From: Echinicola rosea
Lineage (GTDB): Bacteria > Bacteroidota > Bacteroidia > Cytophagales > Cyclobacteriaceae
Assembly (NCBI RefSeq): GCF_005281475.1
Contig: NZ_CP040106.1
Location: forward strand, 997,501 to 1,061,500
Reading direction: 5' to 3'
Length of the DNA stretch: 64,000 bases
In this document: positions 17,544 to 26,180 of the stretch, piece by piece
Position numbering within the stretch: position 1 is the first letter of the stretch
Layout of the letters: every line of letters starts with the position of its first letter
The notes under the pieces: generated by a model
Told to the model about the DNA's origin: nothing
Seen by the model: the letters and a program-made list of their open reading frames with translations, nothing else
The model's database searches: none
Program-made: the position numbers and the translations under genes

Positions 17544-17846
17544 TTATACCTGCTCTAGCAATGACCTGAAGATCGCATAACGATCCTGAAAACGGTGCCT
17601 GAATTTCTCTTGCAGGTCTTTTGCATGCTTTTCCTGATATTCCTTTATTTTTTCCATAGAATCAGCGAAGTATTGTACCGAATAATTCACCCCTCCATCT
17701 TCATTATCGTGCATCAATCGGAAGAACTTATTTTCCACAAATATTCCAGTGGCCATTACAGCTGGAATATGCTCGTCCTTCATCCACTTGATCCATTCCT
17801 TTTCCACTTTCTGATCGATGTTAACCGTAACATTGTATAAAATCAT
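17544..17846 (-). CDS. DUF4286 family protein
   Basis: A 100-residue protein recognised from MILYNVTVNIDQKVEKEWIKWMKDEHIPAVMATG at the start (shown whole only as separate pieces: NVTVNI, EWIKWMKDEHIP, VMATG) and YSVQYFADSMEKIKEYQ in the middle. DUF4286 proteins are small ferredoxin-like-fold proteins common in Bacteroidota, with no assigned function. No signal peptide or membrane segment, so probably cytoplasmic. It is divergent from crtZ; the shared 186-bp intergenic region holds the palindrome at 17876-17888, so it might be co-regulated. Confidence 0.85.
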   Translation of the reverse strand: MILYNVTVNIDQKVEKEWIKWMKDEHIPAVMATGIFVENKFFRLMHDNEDGGVNYSVQYFADSMEKIKEYQEKHAKDLQEKFRHRFQDRYAIFRSLLEQV

Positions 17847-17867
17847 TGCTAATTTTGTTTATCTTTA

Positions 17868-17901
17868 TTGGTAAATTTGTTAAACAAAATATGTAATTTT
17901 G
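17868..17901 (+). promoter_or_regulatory. Candidate crtZ-carH promoter with embedded palindromic operator
   Basis: TTG (17868-17870) and TAATTTTG (17894-17901) fit the phylum's -33 and TAnnTTTG -7 elements with 23 bases between, the same spacing as the hup candidate. The perfect 13-base palindrome TTTGTTAAACAAA (17876-17888) lies between the two elements, where MerR-family regulators normally bind. A wider inverted pair, ATTTTGTTTA (17852-17861) and TAAACAAAAT (17881-17890), overlaps it. This makes it a candidate site for the CarH-like regulator encoded two genes downstream. The link is inferred from position only. Confidence 0.45.
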
Positions 17902-18032
17902 TCTTAATTTGCCAGCTACAAAAATAGCTATTTCAGTTGGTTTGGTAAGTGGAAAAGCCATAAAAGGAACGTTGGCTTGATTATTTCCTCAAAGTACTCA
18001 AACAATTGGACTCCGTAAAAAGTTATTGAAAC

Positions 18033-18479
18033 ATGTTGGAAGCAGTAATGTTCGTGGTCATCGGTTTTGTGTTAATGGAATTGGCTGGATGGGCCATCCA
18101 CAAATTTCTGATGCACGGGATCTTTTGGAATATTCATAAAACCCACCATACAGCGACAAAAGGCCCGTTTGAGAAGAATGATGTTTTTTCCACCCTGTTT
18201 GGAGGAATTGCAATCGCCTTGATGATAGTGGGCTATGGGGAGTTGGACTATCGATTTTGGCTTGGGGTAGGAATAAGTGTTTATGGAATGTGTTATTTTT
18301 TCTTTCATGATGTCATTATCCACCGAAGGGTAAAGTGGCTCAAAAGACCTGAAAATGGTTTTTGGAGAGGCTTCGTGAGGGCACACCAAGCCCATCACGC
18401 AAACAACAAGAAAAAAGGTTCAGAGGCCTACGGGTTGTTCTTTGTGCCATTTAAATACTTCAAAGCAGGGAGGAAATGA
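18033..18479 (+). CDS. crtZ: Beta-carotene 3-hydroxylase (sterol-desaturase fold)
   Basis: A 148-residue di-iron membrane hydroxylase. All four histidine motifs are present: HKFLMH (residues about 23-28), HKTHH (35-39), HDVIIH (93-98) and HQAHH (117-121). Hydrophobic segments fall around residues 3-20, 50-68 and 75-92. It adds 3-hydroxyl groups to beta-ionone rings, giving zeaxanthin-type carotenoids in the membrane. Its stop codon overlaps the start of the carH-like gene (ATGA), so the two are co-translated. No other carotenoid gene is in the window. Confidence 0.92.
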   Translation: MLEAVMFVVIGFVLMELAGWAIHKFLMHGIFWNIHKTHHTATKGPFEKNDVFSTLFGGIAIALMIVGYGELDYRFWLGVGISVYGMCYFFFHDVIIHRRVKWLKRPENGFWRGFVRAHQAHHANNKKKGSEAYGLFFVPFKYFKAGRK

Positions 18480-19375
18480 GCAGCTATTCTATCAAAGACT
18501 TGGAGCACTTGTCAGGCATCAAAGCCCATACACTAAGAATTTGGGAACAACGGTACAATTTGGTCCGACCAAAACGCACAGATACCAATATCCGATACTA
18601 TGATGATGCAGATCTTAAGTTGATTCTAAACGTTGCACTGCTCAACAACAATGGCTTTAAGATTTCGAAAATCGTAGAGATGTCCCCGGCCAACATTCGG
18701 GACAAGGTGATCTCGCTCACCGAAGGAGTGCTTGCGTACGAGGATCAGATTCATGCATTGACCGTTTCCATGATTGAGATAGACGAAGAAAGCTTTGACA
18801 GGGTCTTGTCCATCAACCAGCGAAGGATTGGTTTTGATGAGACGATGCTCCGAGTAATCTATCCTTTTTTGGCCAAAATCGGATTACTTTGGCAGATAGG
18901 CAGCATTAGCCCAGCTCAAGAGCACTTTATCAGTAATCTGATTCGCCAAAAGCTTATCGTAGCAATCGACAATTTTGTCTATCAAGGTGGTGGAAAGAAA
19001 TTTTTACTTTTTCTTCCTGAAGGGGAATTGCATGAAATATCCTTGTTATTTGCTTCTTACCTCATCAAACGCGAAGGTCATAAGGTGATCTATCTGGGCC
19101 AAAGCACCCCAAAAGATGACCTGATTGAGGTGTACAATTATCATCAACCGGAATTTTTGATCACTGTCATCACCACTTCACCAGATGCTGGCAATTTGCA
19201 AGCTTATCTGAACGAGTTAGGTGGTATTTTTGGAAAAAGTGAGTTGATTGTTTCCGGATATCAGATTTTGAGAACACCGGTGGAGCTCCCCAAGAATGTA
19301 AGACTATTGGAAAAGATTGAAGACATCAAAGACTTCGTATTATGCCTTATCCCGGAAGAAAAAGCGATAAGCTGA
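18476..19375 (+). CDS. CarH-type MerR regulator with B12-binding light-sensor domain
   Basis: A 299-residue regulator. An N-terminal MerR winged helix (about residues 1-70, KAHTLRIWEQRYNLVRPKR) is followed by a four-helix B12-cap domain (about 85-165) and a Rossmann cobalamin-binding domain (about 175-295). The light-sensor signature of CarH is intact: Trp139, then Glu149-His150 (W-x9-EH), and the lower axial histidine candidate His186 in PEGELHE. The spacing agrees with the well-studied Thermus CarH (Trp131, Glu141-His142, His177). Such proteins bind adenosylcobalamin, form repressing tetramers in the dark and release DNA on illumination. The coupling to crtZ fits light-induced carotenoid synthesis. 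Confidence 0.9.
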   Translation: MSSYSIKDLEHLSGIKAHTLRIWEQRYNLVRPKRTDTNIRYYDDADLKLILNVALLNNNGFKISKIVEMSPANIRDKVISLTEGVLAYEDQIHALTVSMIEIDEESFDRVLSINQRRIGFDETMLRVIYPFLAKIGLLWQIGSISPAQEHFISNLIRQKLIVAIDNFVYQGGGKKFLLFLPEGELHEISLLFASYLIKREGHKVIYLGQSTPKDDLIEVYNYHQPEFLITVITTSPDAGNLQAYLNELGGIFGKSELIVSGYQILRTPVELPKNVRLLEKIEDIKDFVLCLIPEEKAIS

Positions 19376-19385
19376 GGGAGTATTT

Positions 19386-19445
19386 TTGGTTTGATTATGT
19401 GCTATTTCGGTAAATTGGCAAAAACACAACGTCAAATCAAACCAA
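19386..19445. repeat. Long-range inverted repeat after carH
   Basis: Perfect 11-base arms TTGGTTTGATT (19386-19396) and AATCAAACCAA (19435-19445) are separated by 38 bases, starting 10 bases after the carH stop. It could be a weak terminator or the edge of a degraded element. There is no following T tract. Confidence 0.35.
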
Positions 19446-19461
19446 TAAAATAGTATAAACT

Positions 19462-19671
19462 TTGGATAAACATTGGGGCAATTTTAAAAAGTCCGTATTC
19501 ATCCATGACCAAGACTGGAAACTATATCAAAGTGGGGAAATATACCATTTGAAAAACGATCCCTCAGAAAAACACACGGTGAAGCTAGATGAATTAGATG
19601 GGGACGATCATGAAAGAATTTACAAATTAAACAAGGCGTTAAACCAATTTATTAAGCAAGGCCATAAATGA
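19462..19671 (+). pseudogene. Sulfatase C-terminal remnant
   Basis: A 69-codon frame (possible TTG start) with a stop codon two codons upstream. WKLYQSGEIYHLKNDPSEKH matches the closing beta-sheet region typical of arylsulfatases, where the pattern is W/YKLY-x-x-G-x-L/FYDL-x-x-DP-x-E. The catalytic N-terminal domain, including the C/S-x-P-x-R formylglycine site, is absent here and in the preceding intergenic bases. It is therefore most likely the 3' relic of a deleted sulfatase gene. A real small protein cannot be excluded. Confidence 0.55.
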
Positions 19672-20323
19672 TTGTTGATTTCTTTTATATTCAAGAGCAA
19701 TGTTGCAACTAAATGATATCGCTCTTATCATTTAATATTTAAAATACTGACTAACAGTTATTTACAAATCTTCAATAAAGACTCTTTTGTTATTCCTAGC
19801 ATGCTATCAACTGAAGAAGCACAAAAAAATAGCCAAAATCTAAGATTAGATAGCATCATTAGGGCGATAGTTCTAAAAATTTAAATAATGTTTCGGTTTT
19901 ATATTTTTAAAATTGGCTTTATTTTAGGGGTCAAATAAAAATCAGCCCCCTAATCCATAAAACCACACAAAATAGATATAAGCTCCTGATAGCCTAAACA
20001 TTAGAGTTATGGGTATGAGCTTAAACTATTTTGCTCTCTTTATTAAATAAACGATTATTTAAAAATATAAAAAGAAGTTACATTAAGCTTAAGATAACCC
20101 CTCAAACGTTCTAAAAGTCTTGTTCGTGGACTGAAATCATTTTGCCAATTCAATAGCACAAATCAATAGAAAAGGCACATAAGATCACACCATTTTAGAG
20201 CAGAAATCATCAAACAAAAAAAGTAAATAACACGGTAAAAAAGTAAAAAATTGGTGGTCTAGTTCGTTTTTAGTAATATTTAACGTGACGACAACAAACC
20301 CATCCTGTGTTAGTTTTAAAGTT
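19672..20323. other. AT-rich gene-free interval upstream of the TetR gene
   Basis: About 650 bases with no credible gene. A small perfect hairpin lies at 19711-19733 (AAATGATA / TATCATTT, seven-base loop), without a T tract. The DNA is clearly more AT-rich than its neighbours. With the sulfatase relic just before it, it may mark a deletion scar. Confidence 0.5.
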
Positions 20324-20974
20324 ATGGAAAAGAAGAAAAAAATCTCCACAAAGCAGCGAATTATCAATGAAGCCATCCGCCTCTACAATGAATATGGTGC
20401 CCACAATATTACGAGCCGACATATTGCGGCGGAATTAGGGATTAGCCATGGCAATCTTGATTACCATTATAAAAATCGTGAAGCCATCCTTCTTGCCATT
20501 TATAAGCAGATGAGGGAAGAAATGAGCGCTTCCTATGAAAAAGTGTCCGGATCTTCTTCATCGTTTACGGACTTCCATATGCTGCTGCTTCATTTAGAAG
20601 CCTTTCAGTATAAATATCGTTTTTTTAACCAGGACGTTTTAGAAATCTCACGATCCTATCCGGAAGTAAGCAAGCTATTGAAGGAAACGATCGAATTAAG
20701 AAACAAACAGATGGCCGAATACTTTGAACGGTTTAAGAAGCAAGGCTTTGTGCAGGACACCATAAACACCGTTGCTGAAAGGCTAAAGAGGACTCTACGC
20801 ATCATCATCACATTTTGGCTTGCTCAGCGAGAGGTACTAAGCCATCAAAAGGGAAAATCAGAGGGAGAAATGGCTCGACATATTTGGGAACTGGTGATTC
20901 CTTATATGACTGAAGAGGGGAAAACTGAATTTAAAGCTGTTGTGGACCAATACGGCTATCGCTACGAAGGATAA
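20324..20974 (+). CDS. TetR/AcrR family transcriptional regulator
   Basis: A 216-residue regulator. The start is placed at the ATG at 20324 (MEKKKKISTKQRII); an in-frame GTG 39 bases earlier adds residues unlike the family. The N-terminal helix-turn-helix is standard: TKQRIINEAIRLYNEYGAHN, then ITSRHIAAELGISHGNLDYHYKNR (given in parts), covering residues 7-55. The C-terminal ligand-binding domain is all helical, with no recognisable ligand signature. It stands alone between AT-rich DNA and msrA, so no target can be proposed from position beyond self-regulation. Confidence 0.88.
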   Translation: MEKKKKISTKQRIINEAIRLYNEYGAHNITSRHIAAELGISHGNLDYHYKNREAILLAIYKQMREEMSASYEKVSGSSSSFTDFHMLLLHLEAFQYKYRFFNQDVLEISRSYPEVSKLLKETIELRNKQMAEYFERFKKQGFVQDTINTVAERLKRTLRIIITFWLAQREVLSHQKGKSEGEMARHIWELVIPYMTEEGKTEFKAVVDQYGYRYEG

Positions 20975-21103
20975 TAAGCATCCCATTAAGCTAGAGACCA
21001 CATACAAGATCAAACGGAAAAGATGCCGCATTTATGCAATGATGAAATCCCGGGAGAGGCAAGGTTAGCGCTACACGGCACAAAGTATGATGAATATACC
21101 AAA

Positions 21104-21595
21104 CTATAAAGGTGGGCTGAAATATTCACCAAGTCGCTCCTGAAGCAATGCCAGCTTGGGCTGAATATATTGTCCGCAAAATGGAGCTTCTGGCTTGTTC
21201 AGATAGTAATTTTTAAAATGTTCCTCATTATCTCTGAATCCTCCAAAGTCAAGCGTTTGGACGATAAGTGGTTTGTCAAACTTGGGCTGCAGGTGTTTGA
21301 TTATTTCCCTGACTGACATTTTTTGACAGGAGTCCAAAACATAAACAGCAGAGCGGTATTTCTTTCGCATTCCATGCAATGATGTACTACTGTGCGTGAT
21401 CAAATGAGCCTCAACCAATACAGACAATGGTATGATAGCAGGATCATAATCTACCAATACCGCTTCCGAGAAAGTGGCCTGTTCGGCACGATTGGCGATC
21501 CAGCCTTGCTTCACTAAGTGGACTCCTTTCAAATGCTGAAACACTGCTTCAGTACACCAATGACAGCCTCCTCCAAAGCCAATTTGCTGCAACAT
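21104..21595 (-). CDS. msrA: Peptide-methionine (S)-S-oxide reductase
   Basis: A 163-residue MsrA that repairs the S-epimer of oxidised methionine in proteins. The catalytic motif reads GGCHWCTEAVFQ with nucleophile Cys11. The residue after Cys is His instead of the usual Phe (GCFW), a variant I believe also occurs in other Bacteroidota. Other family segments are VLVDYDPAIIPLSVLVEAH and HGMRKKYRSAVYV. The C-terminal part keeps FCGQYIQPKL. It follows msrB by 20 bases and the two are likely co-transcribed, so both methionine sulfoxide epimers are covered. No signal peptide, hence cytoplasmic. Confidence 0.93.
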   Translation of the reverse strand: MLQQIGFGGGCHWCTEAVFQHLKGVHLVKQGWIANRAEQATFSEAVLVDYDPAIIPLSVLVEAHLITHSSTSLHGMRKKYRSAVYVLDSCQKMSVREIIKHLQPKFDKPLIVQTLDFGGFRDNEEHFKNYYLNKPEAPFCGQYIQPKLALLQERLGEYFSPPL

Positions 21596-21615
21596 ACTAC
21601 CCGCCCATTACTAGA

Positions 21616-22059
21616 TTATGAGACCTTTTTTAGGGAAACGGCATTGACACAATACCGGAGTCCACTGGGTTCGGGGCCATCGGGAAACACATGCCCCAAG
21701 TGTGCATCACAGGTATTGCAAGTGATTTCTACCCGGACCATGCCAAACCCTACATCCTTGTGGTAGGCCACAGCACTTTTCTCAGCGGGCTGTGTGAAAG
21801 AAGGCCATCCTGTACCACTTTCGAATTTTTTCCCGGCATCAAAAAGCAGGGTGTCACAGCAAATACAAGCGTATTTTCCAGGCTCAAAAAGACTACACAT
21901 CTCTGAACTATGTGCCCTCTCAGTGCCCTTTAGACGGGTGATTTTATATTGCTCCGGAGTAAGGAGGCTTTTCCATTCCTCCTCACTTTTTGTCACCTTT
22001 TTTTGGGGTGTTGGGCTGCCATTGTTTGCAAAATGAATGACGTCTGACCAGTTTAGCAT
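21616..22059 (-). CDS. msrB: Peptide-methionine (R)-S-oxide reductase
   Basis: A 147-residue MsrB that reduces the R-epimer of methionine sulfoxide. The zinc-binding cysteine pairs are present (CICC around residue 68 and CNTC around residue 114). So are FESGTGWPSF, HLGHVFPDGP and the catalytic RYCVNAVSL near the C-terminus. A 25-residue N-terminal extension precedes the usual start of similarity (KSEEEWKSLLTPEQY). It is not hydrophobic and there is no signal peptide. It is the first gene of the msrB-msrA pair. Confidence 0.94.
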   Translation of the reverse strand: MLNWSDVIHFANNGSPTPQKKVTKSEEEWKSLLTPEQYKITRLKGTERAHSSEMCSLFEPGKYACICCDTLLFDAGKKFESGTGWPSFTQPAEKSAVAYHKDVGFGMVRVEITCNTCDAHLGHVFPDGPEPSGLRYCVNAVSLKKVS

Positions 22060-22278
22060 GATCGATTGAGTTTATTTCTTGGATCGAATTTACAATTGTT
22101 TTTAAAATTCCATCTTCAAAACAATACTTCTCCGAAATTAGCTCCCTGCCCCGTAAATTTCTTTCAGGCAACGGAAATGTACTACCTCAGGGCAATTGAA
22201 AACGCTTTTCTGTGTAGAGAACCCGATTCATTTAAAAACGACTTTCATCCCTACCACCCGCACTTTATCTTGGACTTT

Positions 22279-23073
22279 TCAAAGGGAATTTTCCTCACAT
22301 AGCAATAGCGAATTCATTAAGACTGGATGGAAATTTAGGTGACTCATCAGCCCACCCTCAAGTGTCTTTTCATCTGTCAGGAGCAATTTGTAATAGATAT
22401 CAATGATGATGGAAAGCTCTTCAAACCATAATGGAGCCTTGTTTTGCTGATTGTCCAAAAACGGTGCTGCAGAAAAATAAGGATGGATATCCGAGGTTTT
22501 GTAGCGCAACTTCACATAGTTCATATAAGCGCCATCATCTTGCTTGGCGATGGCCAAAGCATACATAAAGAGTCCATCCTTGTTAAATGTAAGTGTCGTG
22601 TTTGGGTGGAGGACATCCTTGGAAGATGCTAAAAATATGGCACTGGAGGCGAGCGGCCCTGATTTCACCTGACGACTACTCAGGGAATAATCCGGAAAAT
22701 TTGCGGGCATAAGCTGTTTTACAGGGTATTTGGGATAGTTATCCACTTCATGATCATAGATATAAATATCCTTTCGCAGGCCTGAGCTTTCCATAGCGTT
22801 GAGCGTTTCGCTGATTCCAGGCATTCTTTTGATGGCGGTTATGGGACGCTGACGGAACACGTCCTCGATAAACTGTCTCGTCTTTTCTCTTTGGCCAGAA
22901 AAATCAGCATAGCGCGCCTCCACAAATCGTCCATACGAATCGATGAGCATGGACAAAGCCTGCATCTTCTCTGCACCCAGTTCTGTAGAAAACGTTTCCT
23001 TTTCCTGGTGTCGAGGTGCGCAGCTAGCCAAAAGCATTAGCAAGAAAAACCAAATGAACCGGACGTTTTTCAT
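22279..23073 (-). CDS. Lipoprotein of unknown function
   Basis: A 264-residue protein with a lipoprotein signal: a hydrophobic segment then LLASCAPR, lipidated Cys near residue 18. The mature part is mixed helical and strand sequence without repeats or catalytic motifs I can name. An aromatic-rich middle (YIYDHEVDNYPKYPVKQLMP) and a Leu-rich C-terminus (MNSLLLCEENSL) are visible. It lies 118 bases after the glycosyltransferase gene and 219 bases before msrB, probably transcribed alone or as the tail of the nth-asnB run. I do not recognise the family. Confidence 0.7.
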   Translation of the reverse strand: MKNVRFIWFFLLMLLASCAPRHQEKETFSTELGAEKMQALSMLIDSYGRFVEARYADFSGQREKTRQFIEDVFRQRPITAIKRMPGISETLNAMESSGLRKDIYIYDHEVDNYPKYPVKQLMPANFPDYSLSSRQVKSGPLASSAIFLASSKDVLHPNTTLTFNKDGLFMYALAIAKQDDGAYMNYVKLRYKTSDIHPYFSAAPFLDNQQNKAPLWFEELSIIIDIYYKLLLTDEKTLEGGLMSHLNFHPVLMNSLLLCEENSL

Positions 23074-23191
23074 GGTAAAGGAGCCTTAAGGGATTTGTAA
23101 GCAATTAAAAATCAGCAGTTTTACAATTTAATATACGGAATTTGCCTCAAAAAAGCGATTCTGATAATTGATAATTTCTGTTGAAGTCTCC

Positions 23192-24385
23192 TCACCTAGA
23201 CCAATCGTCCCCAAGGGTTATTAAGAGCTTTTGGACCGCAACGGATGAAGAGAACCGGCTTATGGCCAATTCCCTTGAGCGTCGCTTCATGTCCGCTAGC
23301 AGCTCAGGGTTTCCTTCCAATTTTTCCAGTTCACGCAGGGTATCCTTTGGCTCTTTATAATCGAAAAACAAGCCAATTCCATGCTCTTCCACAAGGTTCC
23401 AAACCCATCCCTGATGGTTGATCAGGATGGCATTTCCCATTGCAATAGCGTCAAAAAATTTGTTGGGGCTATTGGTTTGCAAGATGGGTAAATGATCAAA
23501 GGAAATGAATGACAGGTCAGCATGACCAAGTAATTGCCTCACCTGCCCTTTATCGCCAAATGGCAGAAATCGCATGTTTTTCAGCCCCAGGTGTTGGGAT
23601 TGGGCTTTGACGGTGTCCAGCTGCTTACCCTTTCCCATGATCGCAAATTGCCAATTCTTGCCCTTGTGCTGAGCCAAATCAGCCAGTTTGACCAGTTCAT
23701 CCACGGCATTTACGTCTCCCACCGCACCCGTGTAAGCGAAGGTGAGGTGATCTAGCTTCCAGCCCATTTTACGTAGAAAAGCAAGGTCTTTTTCTATGGA
23801 CGGCGTAAAAAATTCCACATTCGAAAAGTTGGGAATCAGATGGATCTTCTTCCCTGGAACTACGGCATGGATATAATCGCAGATTCCCTCGGAAAGTCCA
23901 ATGATTTGAGAAGCTTGCTGATAGACATGCTTTTCCAACTTGTACAGGACTTTCTTTAACCACTTATGCTTGATGGCCCCCACTTGAATAGGAGCTTCCG
24001 GCCACAAGTCTCGCACTTCAAAAATGTAGGATAACCCAAGTTTCTTTTTTGCCCATAAACCTATCAGCCCCGTGGTCAGCGGCGTGGAAGTAATGTACAG
24101 CAGATCAGCTTGCTGAAGCCGCTTTAACAATCTTTTTGCATGCCGCACAAATTGATAGAAAGCCCATACCCTGCGGTAAAAGCCAAAGCTGTTGTCATAC
24201 GGTACAGGAAGATAGTGGACCTTGATGCCATCGATTTCCTTCAGCTGGTAGTGGTTATCATTGTATGTGGTGATCATTTCTACATCGATACCGGCTTCTA
24301 CCAAGCCTTTGGCCAAGTGATAAGACCGGACCGCCCCGCCTTCTTCGGGGGTGACGAAGTATTGGTGGATGTAGATGATTCTCAT
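23192..24385 (-). CDS. Glycosyltransferase family 4 (WbuB-like)
   Basis: A 397-residue GT-B glycosyltransferase. The start is moved to the ATG at 24385 (MRIIYIHQYFVTPEEGGAVR), which overlaps the asnB stop by ATGA and gives the exact family N-terminus. The N-terminal acceptor half carries GGAVRSYHLAKGL. The C-terminal half carries the nucleotide-sugar segment LTFAYTGAVGDVNAVDELVK and SFDHLPILQTNSPNKFFDAIAMG, where the retaining GT4 E/D-x7-E region is relaxed, as in WbuB/WcaI-type enzymes. It probably adds a sugar to a cell-surface glycan. Co-translation with an AsnB-like amidotransferase hints at amidated uronic acids, which is inference. Confidence 0.85.
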   Translation of the reverse strand: MRIIYIHQYFVTPEEGGAVRSYHLAKGLVEAGIDVEMITTYNDNHYQLKEIDGIKVHYLPVPYDNSFGFYRRVWAFYQFVRHAKRLLKRLQQADLLYITSTPLTTGLIGLWAKKKLGLSYIFEVRDLWPEAPIQVGAIKHKWLKKVLYKLEKHVYQQASQIIGLSEGICDYIHAVVPGKKIHLIPNFSNVEFFTPSIEKDLAFLRKMGWKLDHLTFAYTGAVGDVNAVDELVKLADLAQHKGKNWQFAIMGKGKQLDTVKAQSQHLGLKNMRFLPFGDKGQVRQLLGHADLSFISFDHLPILQTNSPNKFFDAIAMGNAILINHQGWVWNLVEEHGIGLFFDYKEPKDTLRELEKLEGNPELLADMKRRSRELAISRFSSSVAVQKLLITLGDDWSR

Positions 24386-26178
24386 AGTTGATGATACGTG
24401 CACCAGGCAGCAAGGATATACAGGTTCCAGATTTCTAGAAAATGATGTTTCACGTGTTTATCTGGACGGAGTGCCAAAGTAAGCATTTCTCTGGGAATAA
24501 TGTCTTGTTGCGCTTGGGCAAAGGTTTTGATCGTCCCAAACACCAATGACTGGAGCGCCCTGTCTTCTTCCAGCCATTCCCGCAAGGGCAAACCAAAACC
24601 TGCTTTCTTGCGAACAGCGACTTTTGCTTGCCCACTATCAGCCAAGAGGGTTTTGATCCACTCTTTTGGGCTTAGGGAGAGGTGCTGTTCTTCGGTGAGG
24701 GATTTGCTCAGCCTGACCAATGCCGTGTCCAAATAAGGTGCACGGCCTTCTATTCCGTGTGACATGAGCGCATTGTCATGGATTTTGAGGACATCATTGA
24801 CCAGGTAATAGCCACGATCCCACTCCAAGGCTGCTTTGTAAGGGGAAAGGACTTTAGGGTAATAATCCAAAAACCTACTAAGGTATTCCTCTGGAATGGA
24901 ACGTAGCGAACTGAAATTCAAAAAAGTAATGGATTCATCTTCCCGTATTCCCTTGGCCAATTTCTTGATATGCCTGCCAAAGAACGGAAACTTCCCCATA
25001 GACTTGGCCGCTTTTAGGGCAAAGGTCTTGTGGTGAAGATATTGTCTAAAGGCTTCATGCCGGTTGTACCCACTAAACAGCTCGTCTGCCCCCGCTCCGC
25101 TAATGAGGATACGAACATACGGCTTGGCCTCTTTGGCAATCATCCAGCTTAGAAAACTCGCGCTGTCCCCTATAGGCTGGTCTAGTGAAGCGATGTAATC
25201 TGGCAAATACTGCAGCAATAACTTGGACGTGACCAGTACTTCATGGTGAGCACAGCGGTATTTCGCCGCAACTTGCTGCGCATGGACCGGATCGGGGAAT
25301 TTCTTGCGGTGCTTCTCCTCAAAACTCACCGTAAATGTATGTAGTGGGATGCCCGTTTCCTGTGTCCAGCATTGCAAAAGCAAACTGCTATCGGCACCAC
25401 CACTCAGCATCAAACCTACCGGCACATCTGCATGAAAATGCTTCAATACCGCGTCGCTTAGTAAAGAGCGGAAGCCTTCTTTATCAGGTAGCTTTTGGCT
25501 TTGTGCCTGGATTTCAACGTGTTGTTCTTTTTTAATATTTCCCTCAAAATCCAGCTGGAGTACTTTCCCGGGCAATACTTGCTTGACCTGCTCAAAGAAA
25601 CTCTTGTCCGGAAAGCTGTGTCTGGAGTAAAAGTAGGGCACAAACTGTGCATTGTCCAGCCGCTTTGGGATGAATCCAGAAGCAATGATGCTGCGAGATT
25701 CAGATGAAAAGAGCCAGCGGCTGCTTTCGTGGAAATAATAAAGTGGCTTCTTCCCGTGTGGATCCCTGGCAATGATGACTTCTTGGTTGCTCTGGTCAAT
25801 AAAAACGACAGCATACATCCCTTGCAGGCTTTTCACTCCAGAAATTCCGTAGGCCTTTAGCCATTTTAGCAGCACCTCACTGTCAGACCGGCTTTCGAAT
25901 ACGACTCCCGCTTGCAAAAGGTGGTTCCTGAGCTCATCGGCATTGTAAATTGCCCCGTTCCACACCAGCGTGAATGCTCCATTGTCAATTTGCACAGGCT
26001 GATTGGACCAATCACCCAAGTCCACGGTCTTCAGACGGTTTCCAGCCACGAATAACTGGTCATTGACTTGGCACCATGCAGCATGGTCCGGCCCACGGTG
26101 GGCGGTGGCCTGCATCATTTGTTGAATGGCGGTTTCACCATTTTGGGAAAAGTTCATTACCAAATTGACCCCACACAT
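24382..26178 (-). CDS. asnB: Asparagine synthetase-like glutamine amidotransferase
   Basis: A 598-residue protein with an N-terminal class-II glutaminase (nucleophile Cys2 in MCGVN, then AHRGPDHAAW, WNGAIYNADELR and SDSEVLLKWL). A C-terminal ATP-pyrophosphatase synthetase domain carries VGLMLSGGADSSLLLQ near residue 258 and ISGAGADELFSGYNRH near residue 360. It would transfer glutamine nitrogen to an ATP-activated carboxylate. The substrate may be aspartate, or a glycan carboxylate, as proposed for AsnB-like proteins in surface-polysaccharide clusters. It lies two bases after nth and overlaps the glycosyltransferase start, so the three form one transcript. Confidence 0.88.
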   Translation of the reverse strand: MCGVNLVMNFSQNGETAIQQMMQATAHRGPDHAAWCQVNDQLFVAGNRLKTVDLGDWSNQPVQIDNGAFTLVWNGAIYNADELRNHLLQAGVVFESRSDSEVLLKWLKAYGISGVKSLQGMYAVVFIDQSNQEVIIARDPHGKKPLYYFHESSRWLFSSESRSIIASGFIPKRLDNAQFVPYFYSRHSFPDKSFFEQVKQVLPGKVLQLDFEGNIKKEQHVEIQAQSQKLPDKEGFRSLLSDAVLKHFHADVPVGLMLSGGADSSLLLQCWTQETGIPLHTFTVSFEEKHRKKFPDPVHAQQVAAKYRCAHHEVLVTSKLLLQYLPDYIASLDQPIGDSASFLSWMIAKEAKPYVRILISGAGADELFSGYNRHEAFRQYLHHKTFALKAAKSMGKFPFFGRHIKKLAKGIREDESITFLNFSSLRSIPEEYLSRFLDYYPKVLSPYKAALEWDRGYYLVNDVLKIHDNALMSHGIEGRAPYLDTALVRLSKSLTEEQHLSLSPKEWIKTLLADSGQAKVAVRKKAGFGLPLREWLEEDRALQSLVFGTIKTFAQAQQDIIPREMLTLALRPDKHVKHHFLEIWNLYILAAWCTYHQL

Positions 26179-26180
26179 GT

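Noticed and set aside
20185..20376. 63-codon minus-strand frame near the TetR start
   Set aside because: Phe/Leu-rich translation of AT-rich DNA overlapping the real regulator start.
22066..22302. 78-codon plus-strand frame between msrB and the lipoprotein gene
   Set aside because: Runs antisense into the lipoprotein gene end. No ribosome-binding site or recognisable family.
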